From RUG14121 sp964533935 (GTDB lineage: Bacteria; Bacillota_I; Bacilli_A; RF39; UBA660): a stretch of DNA of 34,384 bases. Positions 16,991 to 26,363 of the stretch are shown here, piece by piece (within the stretch, counting starts at the first letter, position 1; each line of letters begins with the position of its first letter). Location of the stretch: the NCBI GenBank assembly GCA_964533935.1, contig CAZHOG010000011.1, positions 1-34,384 on the forward strand, given 5' to 3'. The notes beneath the pieces were generated by a model. The model was given only the letters and a program-made list of their open reading frames with translations. It did no database searches and was not told where the DNA came from. A program made the translations under genes and the position numbers.

Positions 16991-19270
16991 CTACTCTGTT
17001 CTTAATGCTTCAACAGGGTCTTTTTTACTTGCCATCTTAGCTGGAATAAATCCTCCAATTAAAGTTAATAATACTGAAATAGTAATTAAAATAATTGCAT
17101 GTATAGGATTTAATATTGCCACATTTTTTAAATTAGTCAATTTTTCTAAAACAATATTTATTGGAATACACAATAAATTTGTAATTATTATTCCTAGTAA
17201 TCCAGATGATAATCCAATAATAAAAGTTTCCGCATTAAATACACGAGTAATATCTTTATTTCTTGCACCTAAAGCTTTTAATATTCCAATTTCTTTTGTG
17301 CGCTCAAGAACACTTATATATATAATAATTCCAATCATTATTGAAGATACAATTAATGATATAGCAGAAAATGCAATTAAAACAATAGTTACGCCATCCA
17401 TAATATTTCCTGATAATGAAGTAATCATTTTAGCATTATCTGTATAAAGAATTTGATTATCTTTATCAAGGTTTTCATTATATTTATCTAAATAATCTAA
17501 TAATTTTTCTTTTGAATCAAAATCTTTTGGATATATTTGAATAGCATAAGGTGCTGACTTTGCACCTAAATATGCTAAAGCATTATTTAAATCATCATTT
17601 TTATTTATAAATTTCTCACCAGTTAATATATTATAATCAATATTTTTTTGCTTTTTTACTATAGAAGAATTATCATTTTTTGTCATAACTTCTTGCATTA
17701 ATGTTTCTTTATAACATAAGCCAGTTCCACTACCCATTCCAAATAAATTATCTTTTTTACCTCTTATAATTCCAGTGATTTTTAATGTAATATCTTTTTT
17801 ATTATTATAAAGTTTATCTAATTCTGAATTTGAAACAAAAATATTATCCATTTGTGTATAAAAATCTTCGTCTAATACTACTTTTATTTCTTTATTAAGA
17901 ATGTCATCAAAAGATACTTTATCTGTTTCACTATAACCTAAAGCTTTTAATAAGCTAGTTTCGATTCTATTATACGAATCTACTAGCAATATTAATTCAT
18001 TAGCTTCCTCGCTCATTTTTCCATATATAACTTCAAAATTATCAGTTATTACGGCATCTTCCTTGCCTTCTAAACTTTCAGGTAATGGGAAAATATAAGA
18101 AGAATCAAGTTGTGAAACAACATCTTTATTTTTAGTTAATAAATTTAATGAAGTACTTCTAATATAACTCATTCCTCCAATTAAATTTTCATCAACATTT
18201 TCAATATATTCCATATAATCCATAGTGATATTATTTTTATGTTCAACACTATTATTGTAAATCATTGGATAAATTGCTTTTTCATTAGAATATTCTTTTT
18301 TATTTTTAACAATTTTTTCATCACTTTTATCATTATCTACAGATACTTCTGGTGTTATAGATATTGGCATTTGAGCCAAAGTACCTTTTTCAAAATCATC
18401 AATTTGTAATTTAAATCCATTTGATAACGACAATATTAAAGCAATTCCTATTATTCCAATTGAAGATGCAAAAGAAGTTAATATTGTTCTTCCCTTTTTA
18501 GTTTTAATATTATTGAAAGATAAATTCAAAGCTGTAAAAAAATTCATTTTTGTTTTTTTGATTTTTAAATCTTTATTATTCTTTTCAATATCTTTAATTG
18601 GATTAGAATCATTAGTTAATTCACCATCTTTAAATTCAACTATTCTATTAGCATATTCATTTGCAAGTTCAGGATTATGAGTAACCATGATAACTAATTT
18701 ATCTTTAGCTATTTCTTTAATTAAATTCATAATTTGAACACTAGTTTTTGAATCTAGCGCTCCAGTTGGTTCATCAGCCAATATAATTTCTGGATCATTA
18801 GCTAAAGCTCTAGCAATTGCAACTCTTTGCATTTGACCACCAGATAATTGATTTGGTTTCTTATGGGCATGATCTTTTAACCCAACTTTACTAAGTAATT
18901 CTAGAGCTTTCTTTCTTCTCTTTTTACCTTTAATTCCACTTAAAGTCATACCCATTTCAACATTTTCTAAAACAGAAATATGATTAATTAAATTATAACT
19001 TTGAAAAATAAAACCGATGCAATTATTTCGATAAGCATCCCAATCTTTATTTTTAAATTTTTTAGTAGATTTATTATTTATAATTAGATCTCCAGAATCA
19101 TATCTATCTAAACCACCAATTATATTTAATAAAGTTGTTTTTCCACTTCCACTAGGTCCTAATATTGCAACAAACTCATTTTCTCTAAATTCAAGATTTA
19201 TTCCTTTTAAGGCATGTTGAATAAAATTACCTGTTTTATAACTTTTTTTAATATTATTTATTTTTAACAT
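16991..19270 (-). CDS. Fused ABC transporter ATP-binding protein/permease (MacB/FtsX type)
   Basis: 759 aa. Residues 1-225 form a LolD/MacB-class ATPase: Walker A GPSGSGKTT at about residue 38, signature LSGGQMQRVAIARAL, Walker B IILADEPTGALDS and the switch MVTHNPELAN. A transmembrane helix near residue 265 starts a MacB-like permease with a large extracytoplasmic domain (about residues 290-630). Three C-terminal helices make the FtsX domain (GILKALGARNKDI). Such mechanotransmission exporters move lipoproteins, peptides or antibiotics; no substrate can be inferred. GAGGAG precedes the ATG. It stands alone with its own promoter. Confidence 0.92.
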   Translation of the reverse strand: MLKINNIKKSYKTGNFIQHALKGINLEFRENEFVAILGPSGSGKTTLLNIIGGLDRYDSGDLIINNKSTKKFKNKDWDAYRNNCIGFIFQSYNLINHISVLENVEMGMTLSGIKGKKRRKKALELLSKVGLKDHAHKKPNQLSGGQMQRVAIARALANDPEIILADEPTGALDSKTSVQIMNLIKEIAKDKLVIMVTHNPELANEYANRIVEFKDGELTNDSNPIKDIEKNNKDLKIKKTKMNFFTALNLSFNNIKTKKGRTILTSFASSIGIIGIALILSLSNGFKLQIDDFEKGTLAQMPISITPEVSVDNDKSDEKIVKNKKEYSNEKAIYPMIYNNSVEHKNNITMDYMEYIENVDENLIGGMSYIRSTSLNLLTKNKDVVSQLDSSYIFPLPESLEGKEDAVITDNFEVIYGKMSEEANELILLVDSYNRIETSLLKALGYSETDKVSFDDILNKEIKVVLDEDFYTQMDNIFVSNSELDKLYNNKKDITLKITGIIRGKKDNLFGMGSGTGLCYKETLMQEVMTKNDNSSIVKKQKNIDYNILTGEKFINKNDDLNNALAYLGAKSAPYAIQIYPKDFDSKEKLLDYLDKYNENLDKDNQILYTDNAKMITSLSGNIMDGVTIVLIAFSAISLIVSSIMIGIIIYISVLERTKEIGILKALGARNKDITRVFNAETFIIGLSSGLLGIIITNLLCIPINIVLEKLTNLKNVAILNPIHAIILITISVLLTLIGGFIPAKMASKKDPVEALRTE

Positions 19271-19292
19271 ATAATTATCTCCTCAATTTCTA

Positions 19293-19321
19293 AATTTAAT
19301 ATATTAACTAAATTAAGTCAA
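19293..19321 (-). promoter_or_regulatory. Probable promoter of the ABC transporter
   Basis: -35 TTGACT (19316-19321), a 17-nt spacer and -10 TAAATT (19293-19298) lie just upstream of the ribosome site. The -35 is close to consensus and the -10 is weaker. Confidence 0.45.
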
Positions 19322-19384
19322 ATAACAAACCGTGATAATACACTAATTTACAAAACAATGTTAAAATAACATACATAAATATTT

Positions 19385-19421
19385 TATGCAAATAACTATT
19401 TTTTTAAATCTGATTTGCATA
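19385..19421. repeat. 9-bp inverted repeat upstream of the ABC transporter
   Basis: TATGCAAAT (19385-19393) and ATTTGCATA (19413-19421) are perfect complements separated by 19 nt. It is upstream of the transporter's probable promoter and lacks a T-run in either direction, so an operator fits better than a terminator. Confidence 0.4.
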
Positions 19422-19454
19422 GAAATACTAATATTACTTTTTTTAAGTTAATTA

Positions 19455-19494
19455 TAAAAATAAAAAAAAGAAATTCAACAAATTTTGAATTTCT
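19455..19494 (-). terminator. Intrinsic terminator of the surface protein gene
   Basis: The stem AGAAATTCAA (19469-19478) pairs with TTGAATTTCT (19485-19494), directly after the stop codon. The minus strand continues with TTTTTTTATTTTTAT. Confidence 0.8.
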
Positions 19495-21432
19495 CTATTT
19501 TTCAGTAAAATATAATGAAGATCCTAAATATAAACTTGAATTAAATCCACTAGGAATAATCATTTGATTTTTATCATTAATAATACTAGCTTTATTATCA
19601 GTATTACTATTTGCAACAGCATTAATTAATTTGTATTCTTTTCCTTGGTATTCTAATCTCACTTCATACGCTGTATCTGATGGAACTGGATTTGCAAAGA
19701 AATAATAACCAGTACCAACATTATATTCTTTAGTAATATTTGTATTAGTATCTGTTATATAAACTTTTCCTTCTTGAATAGTTTTTTCTTGAGAATCAGC
19801 TATAATTACCGGATAAGCTTCCAATTGATAATTTTCTTTTTTAGCAAGAGTACATTCAATAATTATGCTATTATCTTCTTCTTTTACTTTTTGAACATTA
19901 ACGGTGTTATATCCTTCAACACTTATACTATATTCTTTAGTTGGATCTAAGACAAAATCTATTTTCCCATAATCACTTATATAATCATAGATTGATTTAT
20001 TATTTGATTTAATAATTACATCACCATAAGTGATTAAATTACCAGATTCATCTTTAAATGTAATTATATGTTTTTTTAACGTATGATTTGTTTTCATTTC
20101 CATTATTACTTCTAAGAAATGATAAGAGAAACTTAAATTAGCATATTCATACTTATCATATACATCATTCCAATTATTAACAGCTTGTGTCAATGGAGAT
20201 TTTTCAACCCAATAAGTTAAATCGTTGCCATTACCAGTTCCATTTGTTCTACTAAATTCACTTACACAACTAATTTTTTTATTATATTTTTTAGCTATAG
20301 CTATTTCTTCATCCATATCAACTAATATATTTTCTTTATTATATGCCATTACTTCTGTCTTATCTGCAACTTGTATTAAAGTATCTAATAATGAATCTAT
20401 TTGAGGTTTAACAGTGTCTGAAACATCATTTGCTGTTTTATATACATTGTACCAGTTTGGAATAATATTAACTAATTCTATTCCTTTACTTCTAGCATAC
20501 TCACTAACTGTTTTAACAGTATTTACGTAAGTAATAAATCCATTTCCAACATCTGCTGTATATGTATTATCCCCATAAGGCTCTATATCAAGAACTAACC
20601 CCTTAATTCTTGCATCAGTTCCAGATAAATTTTGATTATAATCATAAATTAAATCTATTTTTGTTTTAATTAATTCAGGATCATTATAGTAATATGGTGC
20701 ACCATCTAAGAAATAAGTATTAATTCCATGATCTGCTAGTTCATTAATAAATCCTTTAACTCTTGAATTAGTAAAATTTTCTACTTTAAAACTTTGATAA
20801 ACATTGGTTACATCTAAGTCTTCTAAAAATTCTATAGCATAATCAATATAATAATCACTCATTATATTTTGATTCCAAGAATACATAGAATATGATGTAT
20901 CATGATTAATAGCTAATGAATTTTCAGCATCAATACCAACAGTCCCACTAAATGTTTTACCCATATTAACACTTTGGTCTTCGTCTAAATATTTATATTT
21001 AATAGTCATAGTATAGTTTTGTTTTTCTGATGGATTAATAGAAATTCCATATTTCAAATATGATTTACCTTTTTTAGATTTAGGAAGAGCTTTTTCTTCT
21101 ATAATAGTTCCATTTTCATCAGCTAGTTCATACACTAAATCATCGTTAAATCCGTTAGTAATATTTTCTATATAAATATTATAAGTAGTTTTTGTACTTG
21201 ATATATTTTCTACATTAAATGTTTTAGTAAAACTATCTCCTGGTATTATATTTGTTCCAGTTGTTATTTCTTTATCTCCTGTAAAAATCAAATTCAATGA
21301 ATTAGATTTAATAACGGTTTGTGTTTGATTATTATTCTTAACTTTTCCAGAAAAGAACGCATAAGAAATTCCCACACACAATGTTGCTAAAATAATTGCT
21401 ACTATATACATATTTCTTTTTAGTTTAGTCAT
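19495..21432 (-). CDS. Secreted surface protein: TasA-like signal region, TIM-barrel domain, beta-sandwich repeats
   Basis: 645 aa. The N-terminus (basic, then IVAIILATLCVGISYAFFSG) is like the SipW-dependent signal peptides of TasA/camelysin, and residues 40-165 form a matching beta-rich domain (NIIPGDSFTKTFNVENISS). Residues about 180-450 look like a glycosidase-type TIM barrel: DLDVTNVYQSF, GLVLDIEPYG (a DxE pair that could be catalytic) and VMAYN. The last 190 residues hold two carboxypeptidase-regulatory-like beta domains. No LPXTG or C-terminal anchor is seen. It may act on a polysaccharide, but this is inference. The ribosome site is weak, and an orphan terminator lies in its leader. 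Confidence 0.68.
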   Translation of the reverse strand: MTKLKRNMYIVAIILATLCVGISYAFFSGKVKNNNQTQTVIKSNSLNLIFTGDKEITTGTNIIPGDSFTKTFNVENISSTKTTYNIYIENITNGFNDDLVYELADENGTIIEEKALPKSKKGKSYLKYGISINPSEKQNYTMTIKYKYLDEDQSVNMGKTFSGTVGIDAENSLAINHDTSYSMYSWNQNIMSDYYIDYAIEFLEDLDVTNVYQSFKVENFTNSRVKGFINELADHGINTYFLDGAPYYYNDPELIKTKIDLIYDYNQNLSGTDARIKGLVLDIEPYGDNTYTADVGNGFITYVNTVKTVSEYARSKGIELVNIIPNWYNVYKTANDVSDTVKPQIDSLLDTLIQVADKTEVMAYNKENILVDMDEEIAIAKKYNKKISCVSEFSRTNGTGNGNDLTYWVEKSPLTQAVNNWNDVYDKYEYANLSFSYHFLEVIMEMKTNHTLKKHIITFKDESGNLITYGDVIIKSNNKSIYDYISDYGKIDFVLDPTKEYSISVEGYNTVNVQKVKEEDNSIIIECTLAKKENYQLEAYPVIIADSQEKTIQEGKVYITDTNTNITKEYNVGTGYYFFANPVPSDTAYEVRLEYQGKEYKLINAVANSNTDNKASIINDKNQMIIPSGFNSSLYLGSSLYFTEK

Positions 21433-21470
21433 ACTATCACTACTTTCTTACTATATCTAATATAGAATAA

Positions 21471-21506
21471 ATTAAACAAAAAAACAATCAAATAAAATGA
21501 TTGTTT
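21471..21506 (-). terminator. Orphan intrinsic terminator in the leader of the surface protein gene
   Basis: AAACAATCA (21482-21490) pairs perfectly with TGATTGTTT (21498-21506), followed on the minus strand by TTTTTTTGTTTAATTT. The preceding gene already has its own terminator at 21624-21663, so this second one must end a short transcript or act as an attenuator. Between the two lie about 120 nt without a convincing ORF (only a 7-codon AUG ORF near 21550). Confidence 0.65.
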
Positions 21507-21623
21507 ATTTAAAATTGTAAACTTTAATGTTTTTTTATATTATTTCTTCTTCACGCATGTTTTAATGGTCTTTTGAATTTTTTCAAATAGTTTTAATTAA
21601 TCTTTTATCTAACGTTTATACAA

Positions 21624-21663
21624 TAAAAAAACTAAGTAATAATTGCATATTAAACTTAGTTTT
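21624..21663 (-). terminator. Intrinsic terminator of the GH25/LysM gene
   Basis: AAAACTAAGT (21628-21637) pairs with ACTTAGTTTT (21654-21663) across a 16-nt loop. It lies just after the stop codon and runs into a T-rich stretch on the minus strand. Confidence 0.7.
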
Positions 21664-21676
21664 TAAAATAATAAAT

Positions 21677-23539
21677 TTATAATTTTTTTGTGTAATTTTT
21701 ATCTTCTTTTTTATTTGTACATAATATATATAATTTAGTTCCAATCACTTTTGTAGCTAAACATGCATAAGCAACCCCTAATCCTAATTGAACAGTATTA
21801 ATAATACTATATGGAGAAAGTCCTTTATAATTATTTAAATCTAATTCTATTGTTCCAAATGATTCTGTTTCATCGTATTGTTCAATAGTTTCTTCAAAAA
21901 CTGATGAATCATACAAGAAAGAAACATCGCAATGATTTAAACCATTTGTGGCACCAGTATCTGTGCAAACATTGGTTACTTTTTGAATAGCTGGTGTATA
22001 AAATGAAGTACTTTTATTTTCTACTTCTTTTAGTTCATCTAAAGTTATATCATCATTATCTGAATACTCTTCAGCTGAATATTGTTTTCCACCAGATTTC
22101 CAAACGAACCAATTAGTATCATTTAAATTGATTTGATATTCATTAAACATTTGAGAATTAATTTTTTCTAAAGTATGAGCATTGGCATATAATCCAATTT
22201 TATTATATCCATGCTTATTACATACTTCTTCTGCTTTGTTCATTAAACGATAATAATCATTATATTGATAATAAACTTCAAAATCAAAGAAAACAGGTAT
22301 ATCTTCTTTATTTACAGAAATATTTTTATTAGAAATAATATCATCTATTTGTTGTAAATAATTTTCTAATCTTTCTTCATAGATTTTAATGTTCATTCCC
22401 TTACTAATACAGAAATATATTCCTACATCTAAATCTCTATTTATAGCTTCTGAAAATTGTTCTGAAAAAGTATTTAGAAATTCCCCTGGATTATTTTTAT
22501 AATCAGCATTATTTCTAGCAGCTTCAATAATAACATATTCTGATGTTTCTTTAACTTTATCCCAATCAATATTTATTTGATAATCAGAAATATCTATTCC
22601 TCTAGCTATTGCATAATTATAAGAAATATCATTATTTTCTTTTGATATTGATTTATATAAGTTTGGTATAGCAATAATATCCCCTTGTTGTAACTCATAA
22701 TTCATTCCATTATCATTATATTTTTTTAAATCAGAAACAGATATTCCAAATTGTAAAGCTAAACTTTCATAAGAATCATTTTCTTTTACTTTATATGTAG
22801 CAGATAAAACTAACTTTTCTGCAGAGTTTAATTTCTTGTTGTTAATAATATTTGCCAAATCTAAACTAGATTTTATATTACCATTTAAATCTTTTGTAAT
22901 AGTATGAGTTTTATTATACTTAATATCTTTACTATCTTGAACTAAATAAGTGTCATATTGTGAAATATCAATAATATATTCATTACAATTATAAAGATTT
23001 GTATCAGTTCCATATAATCCAATATACATATCACTTCTAGATGTTTTATCTAAAAATGTTGATATTATTGTTTCTTTTTGAGCATTATTTAAATTCTCAT
23101 TATTCATAACATTATCTATATTAAAATAAATAGGAAAATCAATATTATATTCCTTGATTATTGCTTGTAAAAAATCTATACCAGTATACACTTGTTCTAA
23201 AGTATCAGTTTTTGAATCTAAAACCAACCCTACTGAAATATTATTTTCAGTGCATTTTTCTAATTTAGCTTTTAATAATCCAATATCAGTAGATAAATTA
23301 TCAATATGTAACATGACAAAATTATTTGAATAAACACTTTTATTATAGTTTAGCTTAATATCATCATAGCCGATACTATTTTCATCGCTGTTATCTTTTT
23401 CATCAGTCATTGACATTTCTTTTGTTTTAAAATAAGCAGAAGATAAAATGATGGCCCCACCAAATGTTAAAAAGGTTCCTTCTGCCACATTTACAAATTA
23501 CTTTTTATTTAATTTTTCACTGTAATTTTTTTCTTCCAT
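21677..23539 (-). pseudogene. GH25 lysozyme with LysM and membrane segments, early in-frame stop
   Basis: The gene reads from ATG 23539 with GAGGGTG and a TTGACA promoter upstream, but codon 14 is TAA (23498-23500). The frame reopens at once and stays open for about 600 codons; a GTG at 23488 (603 aa) could restart but has no ribosome site. Domains after the stop: a membrane helix, a degenerate GH25-like region (about residues 50-185), a LysM (about 228-276), and a full GH25 domain (about 288-470) with GIDISDYQ and the acidic pair in IPVFFDFEVY. A hydrophobic C-terminal segment follows. GH25 enzymes cut peptidoglycan. The stop may be a real nonsense mutation or a sequencing error. Confidence 0.75.
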
Positions 23540-23573
23540 CGGTCATCACCCTCACTTTTTTTACATAGATAGT

Positions 23574-23602
23574 ATACTACCAAAAATGTAAATAAATGTC
23601 AA
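23574..23602 (-). promoter_or_regulatory. Promoter of the GH25/LysM gene
   Basis: A consensus -35 TTGACA (23597-23602), a 17-nt spacer and TAGTAT (23574-23579) precede the GAGGGTG ribosome site and ATG 23539. This supports the upstream start, and therefore makes the TAA at codon 14 a true interruption. Confidence 0.6.
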
Positions 23603-23661
23603 GAACAATGCAAAGTTTACTATATTAAATTTAAAAAATATTTAGTTTTTTCTTGTAACGC

Positions 23662-24609
23662 TTACTTAATAAGCATTTCTTTTTTTTGACGTTCTAGTTC
23701 TCTAATAGTCGGAATGCTTATAAATTTTAAATTATTAACTTCAATGTTATTACTAATTTTCATATCATTATCCATTAATGAATTAAAGCCATGTGAATAT
23801 GGTCGCTTTTCAACTACGGTAGGAATACTAGAATTATAATAAATATTTTTCTCATATTCAAAAGAATCTCTATCAATTAATAAACAACATACTTCTTGAG
23901 ATTCCCCAATTAATCTATCATATATATTATATAAAGTATCAAAAGTGATTTTCTTATTATCTTCACTTAATGAAGATATATTATTTAAAACAAATTTCAT
24001 TGATTTTTCCTTATTACGTTTTGATATGTTTCCAAATAGAAAGCTTAAGCTTTCAGGAGTATGATACATCCAATAACCTGTTGTCATAGAGCCATATGAA
24101 CTTACACCAGCACCAAATCCTGTAAATAAATAATTCAGATTCATTTCAGCTTCAGGATTATTTTTTCTCTGTTCAATAGATGCTTGATTTATTATTCTAT
24201 TTTCTTCTTCAGTAAACATTGAATTTTTGCCAAATCCACTTAAAACACCACTTTTTTGAATTTCAGAAGCTATGTTAATAGTTGTAAAATGTATTCCAAA
24301 ACCATGTTTTAATCTTTCTAAAGCTTCTTGCTCACTAATGTCAAACTCAGGCAAAAAATTTTCTAACAAATCAGAGTTTAAATATAATGCAAACATATCA
24401 ACAAATTTTGTTATTTTATCTTTTTCATCAAATAATTGGCAACCTATTAAAATAGCGTTAAATATATTAGCAGAAATATTTTCTAAATACTTAGTATTAT
24501 CTTCTGTTAATTCTTCATTAACATCATTAGTTAATTCCTTATATTTTTCAAAGAAGAAACCTTCATTTATTAATTCAAAAATATTATTATAAACTAAATC
24601 TTTATCCAT
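23662..24609 (-). CDS. Unknown protein with an HFTT motif, possibly ADP-ribosyltransferase-like
   Basis: 315 aa, soluble, no signal peptide. The N-terminal 95 residues are helical and acidic. Around residues 103-125 is GFGIHFTTINIASEIQKSGV, a His-x-Thr stretch followed by a helix and Gly that recalls the first motif of ADP-ribosyltransferase-fold enzymes (DarT and RNA 2'-phosphotransferase have a similar H-x-T...I...G). Later YGSMTTGYWMYHTPESLSFL could be the second motif; no clear final Glu or Arg motif can be assigned. AAGGTGG precedes the ATG. It stands alone, so no partner antitoxin is visible. The fold is a guess. Confidence 0.6.
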   Translation of the reverse strand: MDKDLVYNNIFELINEGFFFEKYKELTNDVNEELTEDNTKYLENISANIFNAILIGCQLFDEKDKITKFVDMFALYLNSDLLENFLPEFDISEQEALERLKHGFGIHFTTINIASEIQKSGVLSGFGKNSMFTEEENRIINQASIEQRKNNPEAEMNLNYLFTGFGAGVSSYGSMTTGYWMYHTPESLSFLFGNISKRNKEKSMKFVLNNISSLSEDNKKITFDTLYNIYDRLIGESQEVCCLLIDRDSFEYEKNIYYNSSIPTVVEKRPYSHGFNSLMDNDMKISNNIEVNNLKFISIPTIRELERQKKEMLIK

Positions 24610-24723
24610 TAATTATCCACCTTACATCATAACTTACCACTATAAATTATTTTAATTTTATCATTTTCTTGTATTTTATTATATATATTATTATACCATA
24701 ACTTATTTATAATAATATATTTT

Positions 24724-24763
24724 CTCAAAAAAAAGCAATCAAATCATAAATAATTTAATTGCT
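24724..24763 (-). terminator. Intrinsic terminator of the TPR gene
   Basis: AGCAAT (24734-24739) pairs with ATTGCT (24758-24763), with the stem extended by AAAT/ATTT after a bulge. The minus strand continues TTTTTTTTGAG. It overlaps the end of the coding region. Confidence 0.7.
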
Positions 24764-26242
24764 ATTATTAAACTTATTAATTAAAAGTTTTTTATCTTTT
24801 TTTATTAATGATAATTCTTTTTTATCAGCATTAGTTTTATCTGATTTAGTTTCTAATTCTTTTAATAATCGATCAGCTTTTTTGATATCACCATTAATAT
24901 ATAATTGCCTTATTTCATCATAATTATTTAGACTATTTTCGAATAATGTTTCATTATCAATTCCTTTTTCTCTATTATGGTTATCTTCTTCCAAAATATT
25001 ATTTTTCGAATAAATATATATTTCATTCGATAACATTTTTGATACAAAATTGGATTGATTAACATATTTTTCATGTTTCTTTATTTTATGCATCTTAAGC
25101 ATTATCGCTGATAAATAAAGATATGCCTTATCAGATTTCAAAGTACCATGCTCTAAATAATGTAAAAATAAATTCTGTGATTGAGCATAAAGATTTTCTT
25201 TATATAAAGTTTTTCCCAAATAATATAAAAATATTGGATTATTATTCAAATAAAAGCCTGATTCAAATACTTTAATTGCTTCTGGAAAATTACTTTCTTC
25301 TAAATGCTTTTTGCCTAAATTATAACAATCGATTTCTTGTTCTATCAGTGTTTCATCATTATTTATAGATTTTTTTATGAACTCTATTTCTTGATTATTC
25401 ATATTTTTTGATTTAATTATTATTGCATCCAATAATTGTTTTGAATATTTTCGATAATTATTTTTAATTAAAATCATAGTTAATTTCATTATAGTTGTAA
25501 CATCTAAAATATCCAAATATTTTATTAGATCTTCTTCAAGCAAATCAAATTGTTTATTCTTTTCTTCCTGGTATAATTTATTCAAAATGTTTTGCTTATT
25601 AGTTGCTAATATCTTTTCTCTTTTTGCCGCTATTTTACTTAATAAATCACTTATTATCTTGAAATCTATTAATATTTTATTTTTTTCTGCTATTTCAATA
25701 CATTTATCACTAATTATTAAAGCCAATTCATAATTAGCATTATTAATCGAATTAATTAAATCATCATATATTTTTTTTAATTCATTGTTAGATATTTTTA
25801 CAGTTGTTATTAAAGATGTATTTTTAATATCATTTTTATTTTCTAATACTAATGGATTTATATCAGATATTTTTAATATATATGTCAATAATTCATATAT
25901 AGATAAATCCATTTTTATCGTATCTATTGCATTCATAATACGATAGATTAATAATTCATCATAAGCGCTATCAAATTTATTTTGTTTAACATATATTTTA
26001 AATAAATAATAATATATTGTTTTAGAAGAATTATCTTTAGATTCTGCTGTTAATAATAAATCACGAGCTAAATCATATTTACCTTCTTCATAAAATAATT
26101 TAGCTAATAAAATTTCAGCTGATATTTCTGTTTCATCTTCTACACTCATATACTTAAACAAATATTTTTTTGCATTATTTATTTGTTGATAATCTTTACT
26201 AAATATTTGTTGTTGAATTCTACTTTTTTCTTTAACATTCAT
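24755..26242 (-). CDS. Tetratricopeptide-repeat protein
   Basis: 495 aa, cytoplasmic and all-helical. TPR-like units are recognisable at about residues 40-110 (AKLFYEEGKYDLARDLLLTA, then LFKIYVKQNKFDSAYDELL) and about 310-370 (LGKKHLEESNFPEAIKVFES, then YYLGKTLYKENLYAQSQNLF). The stretch between is helical and Lys/Asn/Ile-rich. Such repeats mediate protein-protein contacts; the partner is unknown. The ribosome site is weak (AGAG), with a TATAAT at 26268-26273 upstream. Confidence 0.75.
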   Translation of the reverse strand: MNVKEKSRIQQQIFSKDYQQINNAKKYLFKYMSVEDETEISAEILLAKLFYEEGKYDLARDLLLTAESKDNSSKTIYYYLFKIYVKQNKFDSAYDELLIYRIMNAIDTIKMDLSIYELLTYILKISDINPLVLENKNDIKNTSLITTVKISNNELKKIYDDLINSINNANYELALIISDKCIEIAEKNKILIDFKIISDLLSKIAAKREKILATNKQNILNKLYQEEKNKQFDLLEEDLIKYLDILDVTTIMKLTMILIKNNYRKYSKQLLDAIIIKSKNMNNQEIEFIKKSINNDETLIEQEIDCYNLGKKHLEESNFPEAIKVFESGFYLNNNPIFLYYLGKTLYKENLYAQSQNLFLHYLEHGTLKSDKAYLYLSAIMLKMHKIKKHEKYVNQSNFVSKMLSNEIYIYSKNNILEEDNHNREKGIDNETLFENSLNNYDEIRQLYINGDIKKADRLLKELETKSDKTNADKKELSLIKKDKKLLINKFNNSN

Positions 26243-26296
26243 AATTGTTTCTCTTTTCGTGTTTTTTATTATAACATAAAAAAATCAAGATTTCTC

Positions 26297-26332
26297 TTAA
26301 CTTTTTATATTATTTAAAAAAGAAAAAGTTAA
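26297..26332 (-). terminator. Weak hairpin after the redox operon
   Basis: TTAACTTTTT (26297-26306) and AAAAAGTTAA (26323-26332) can pair across 16 nt. The T-run on the minus strand begins only some 15 nt later, so termination here is uncertain. Confidence 0.35.
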
Positions 26333-26363
26333 ACATTAAAAGTTTCTTCTCTATCCTTTTGTA

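Noticed and set aside
21540..21560. 7-codon AUG ORF as a leader peptide
   Set aside because: Too short and without a clear ribosome site or repeated codons to support attenuation by translation.
24272..24592. 106-aa plus-strand ORF
   Set aside because: Antisense to the HFTT-motif gene, with no ribosome site.
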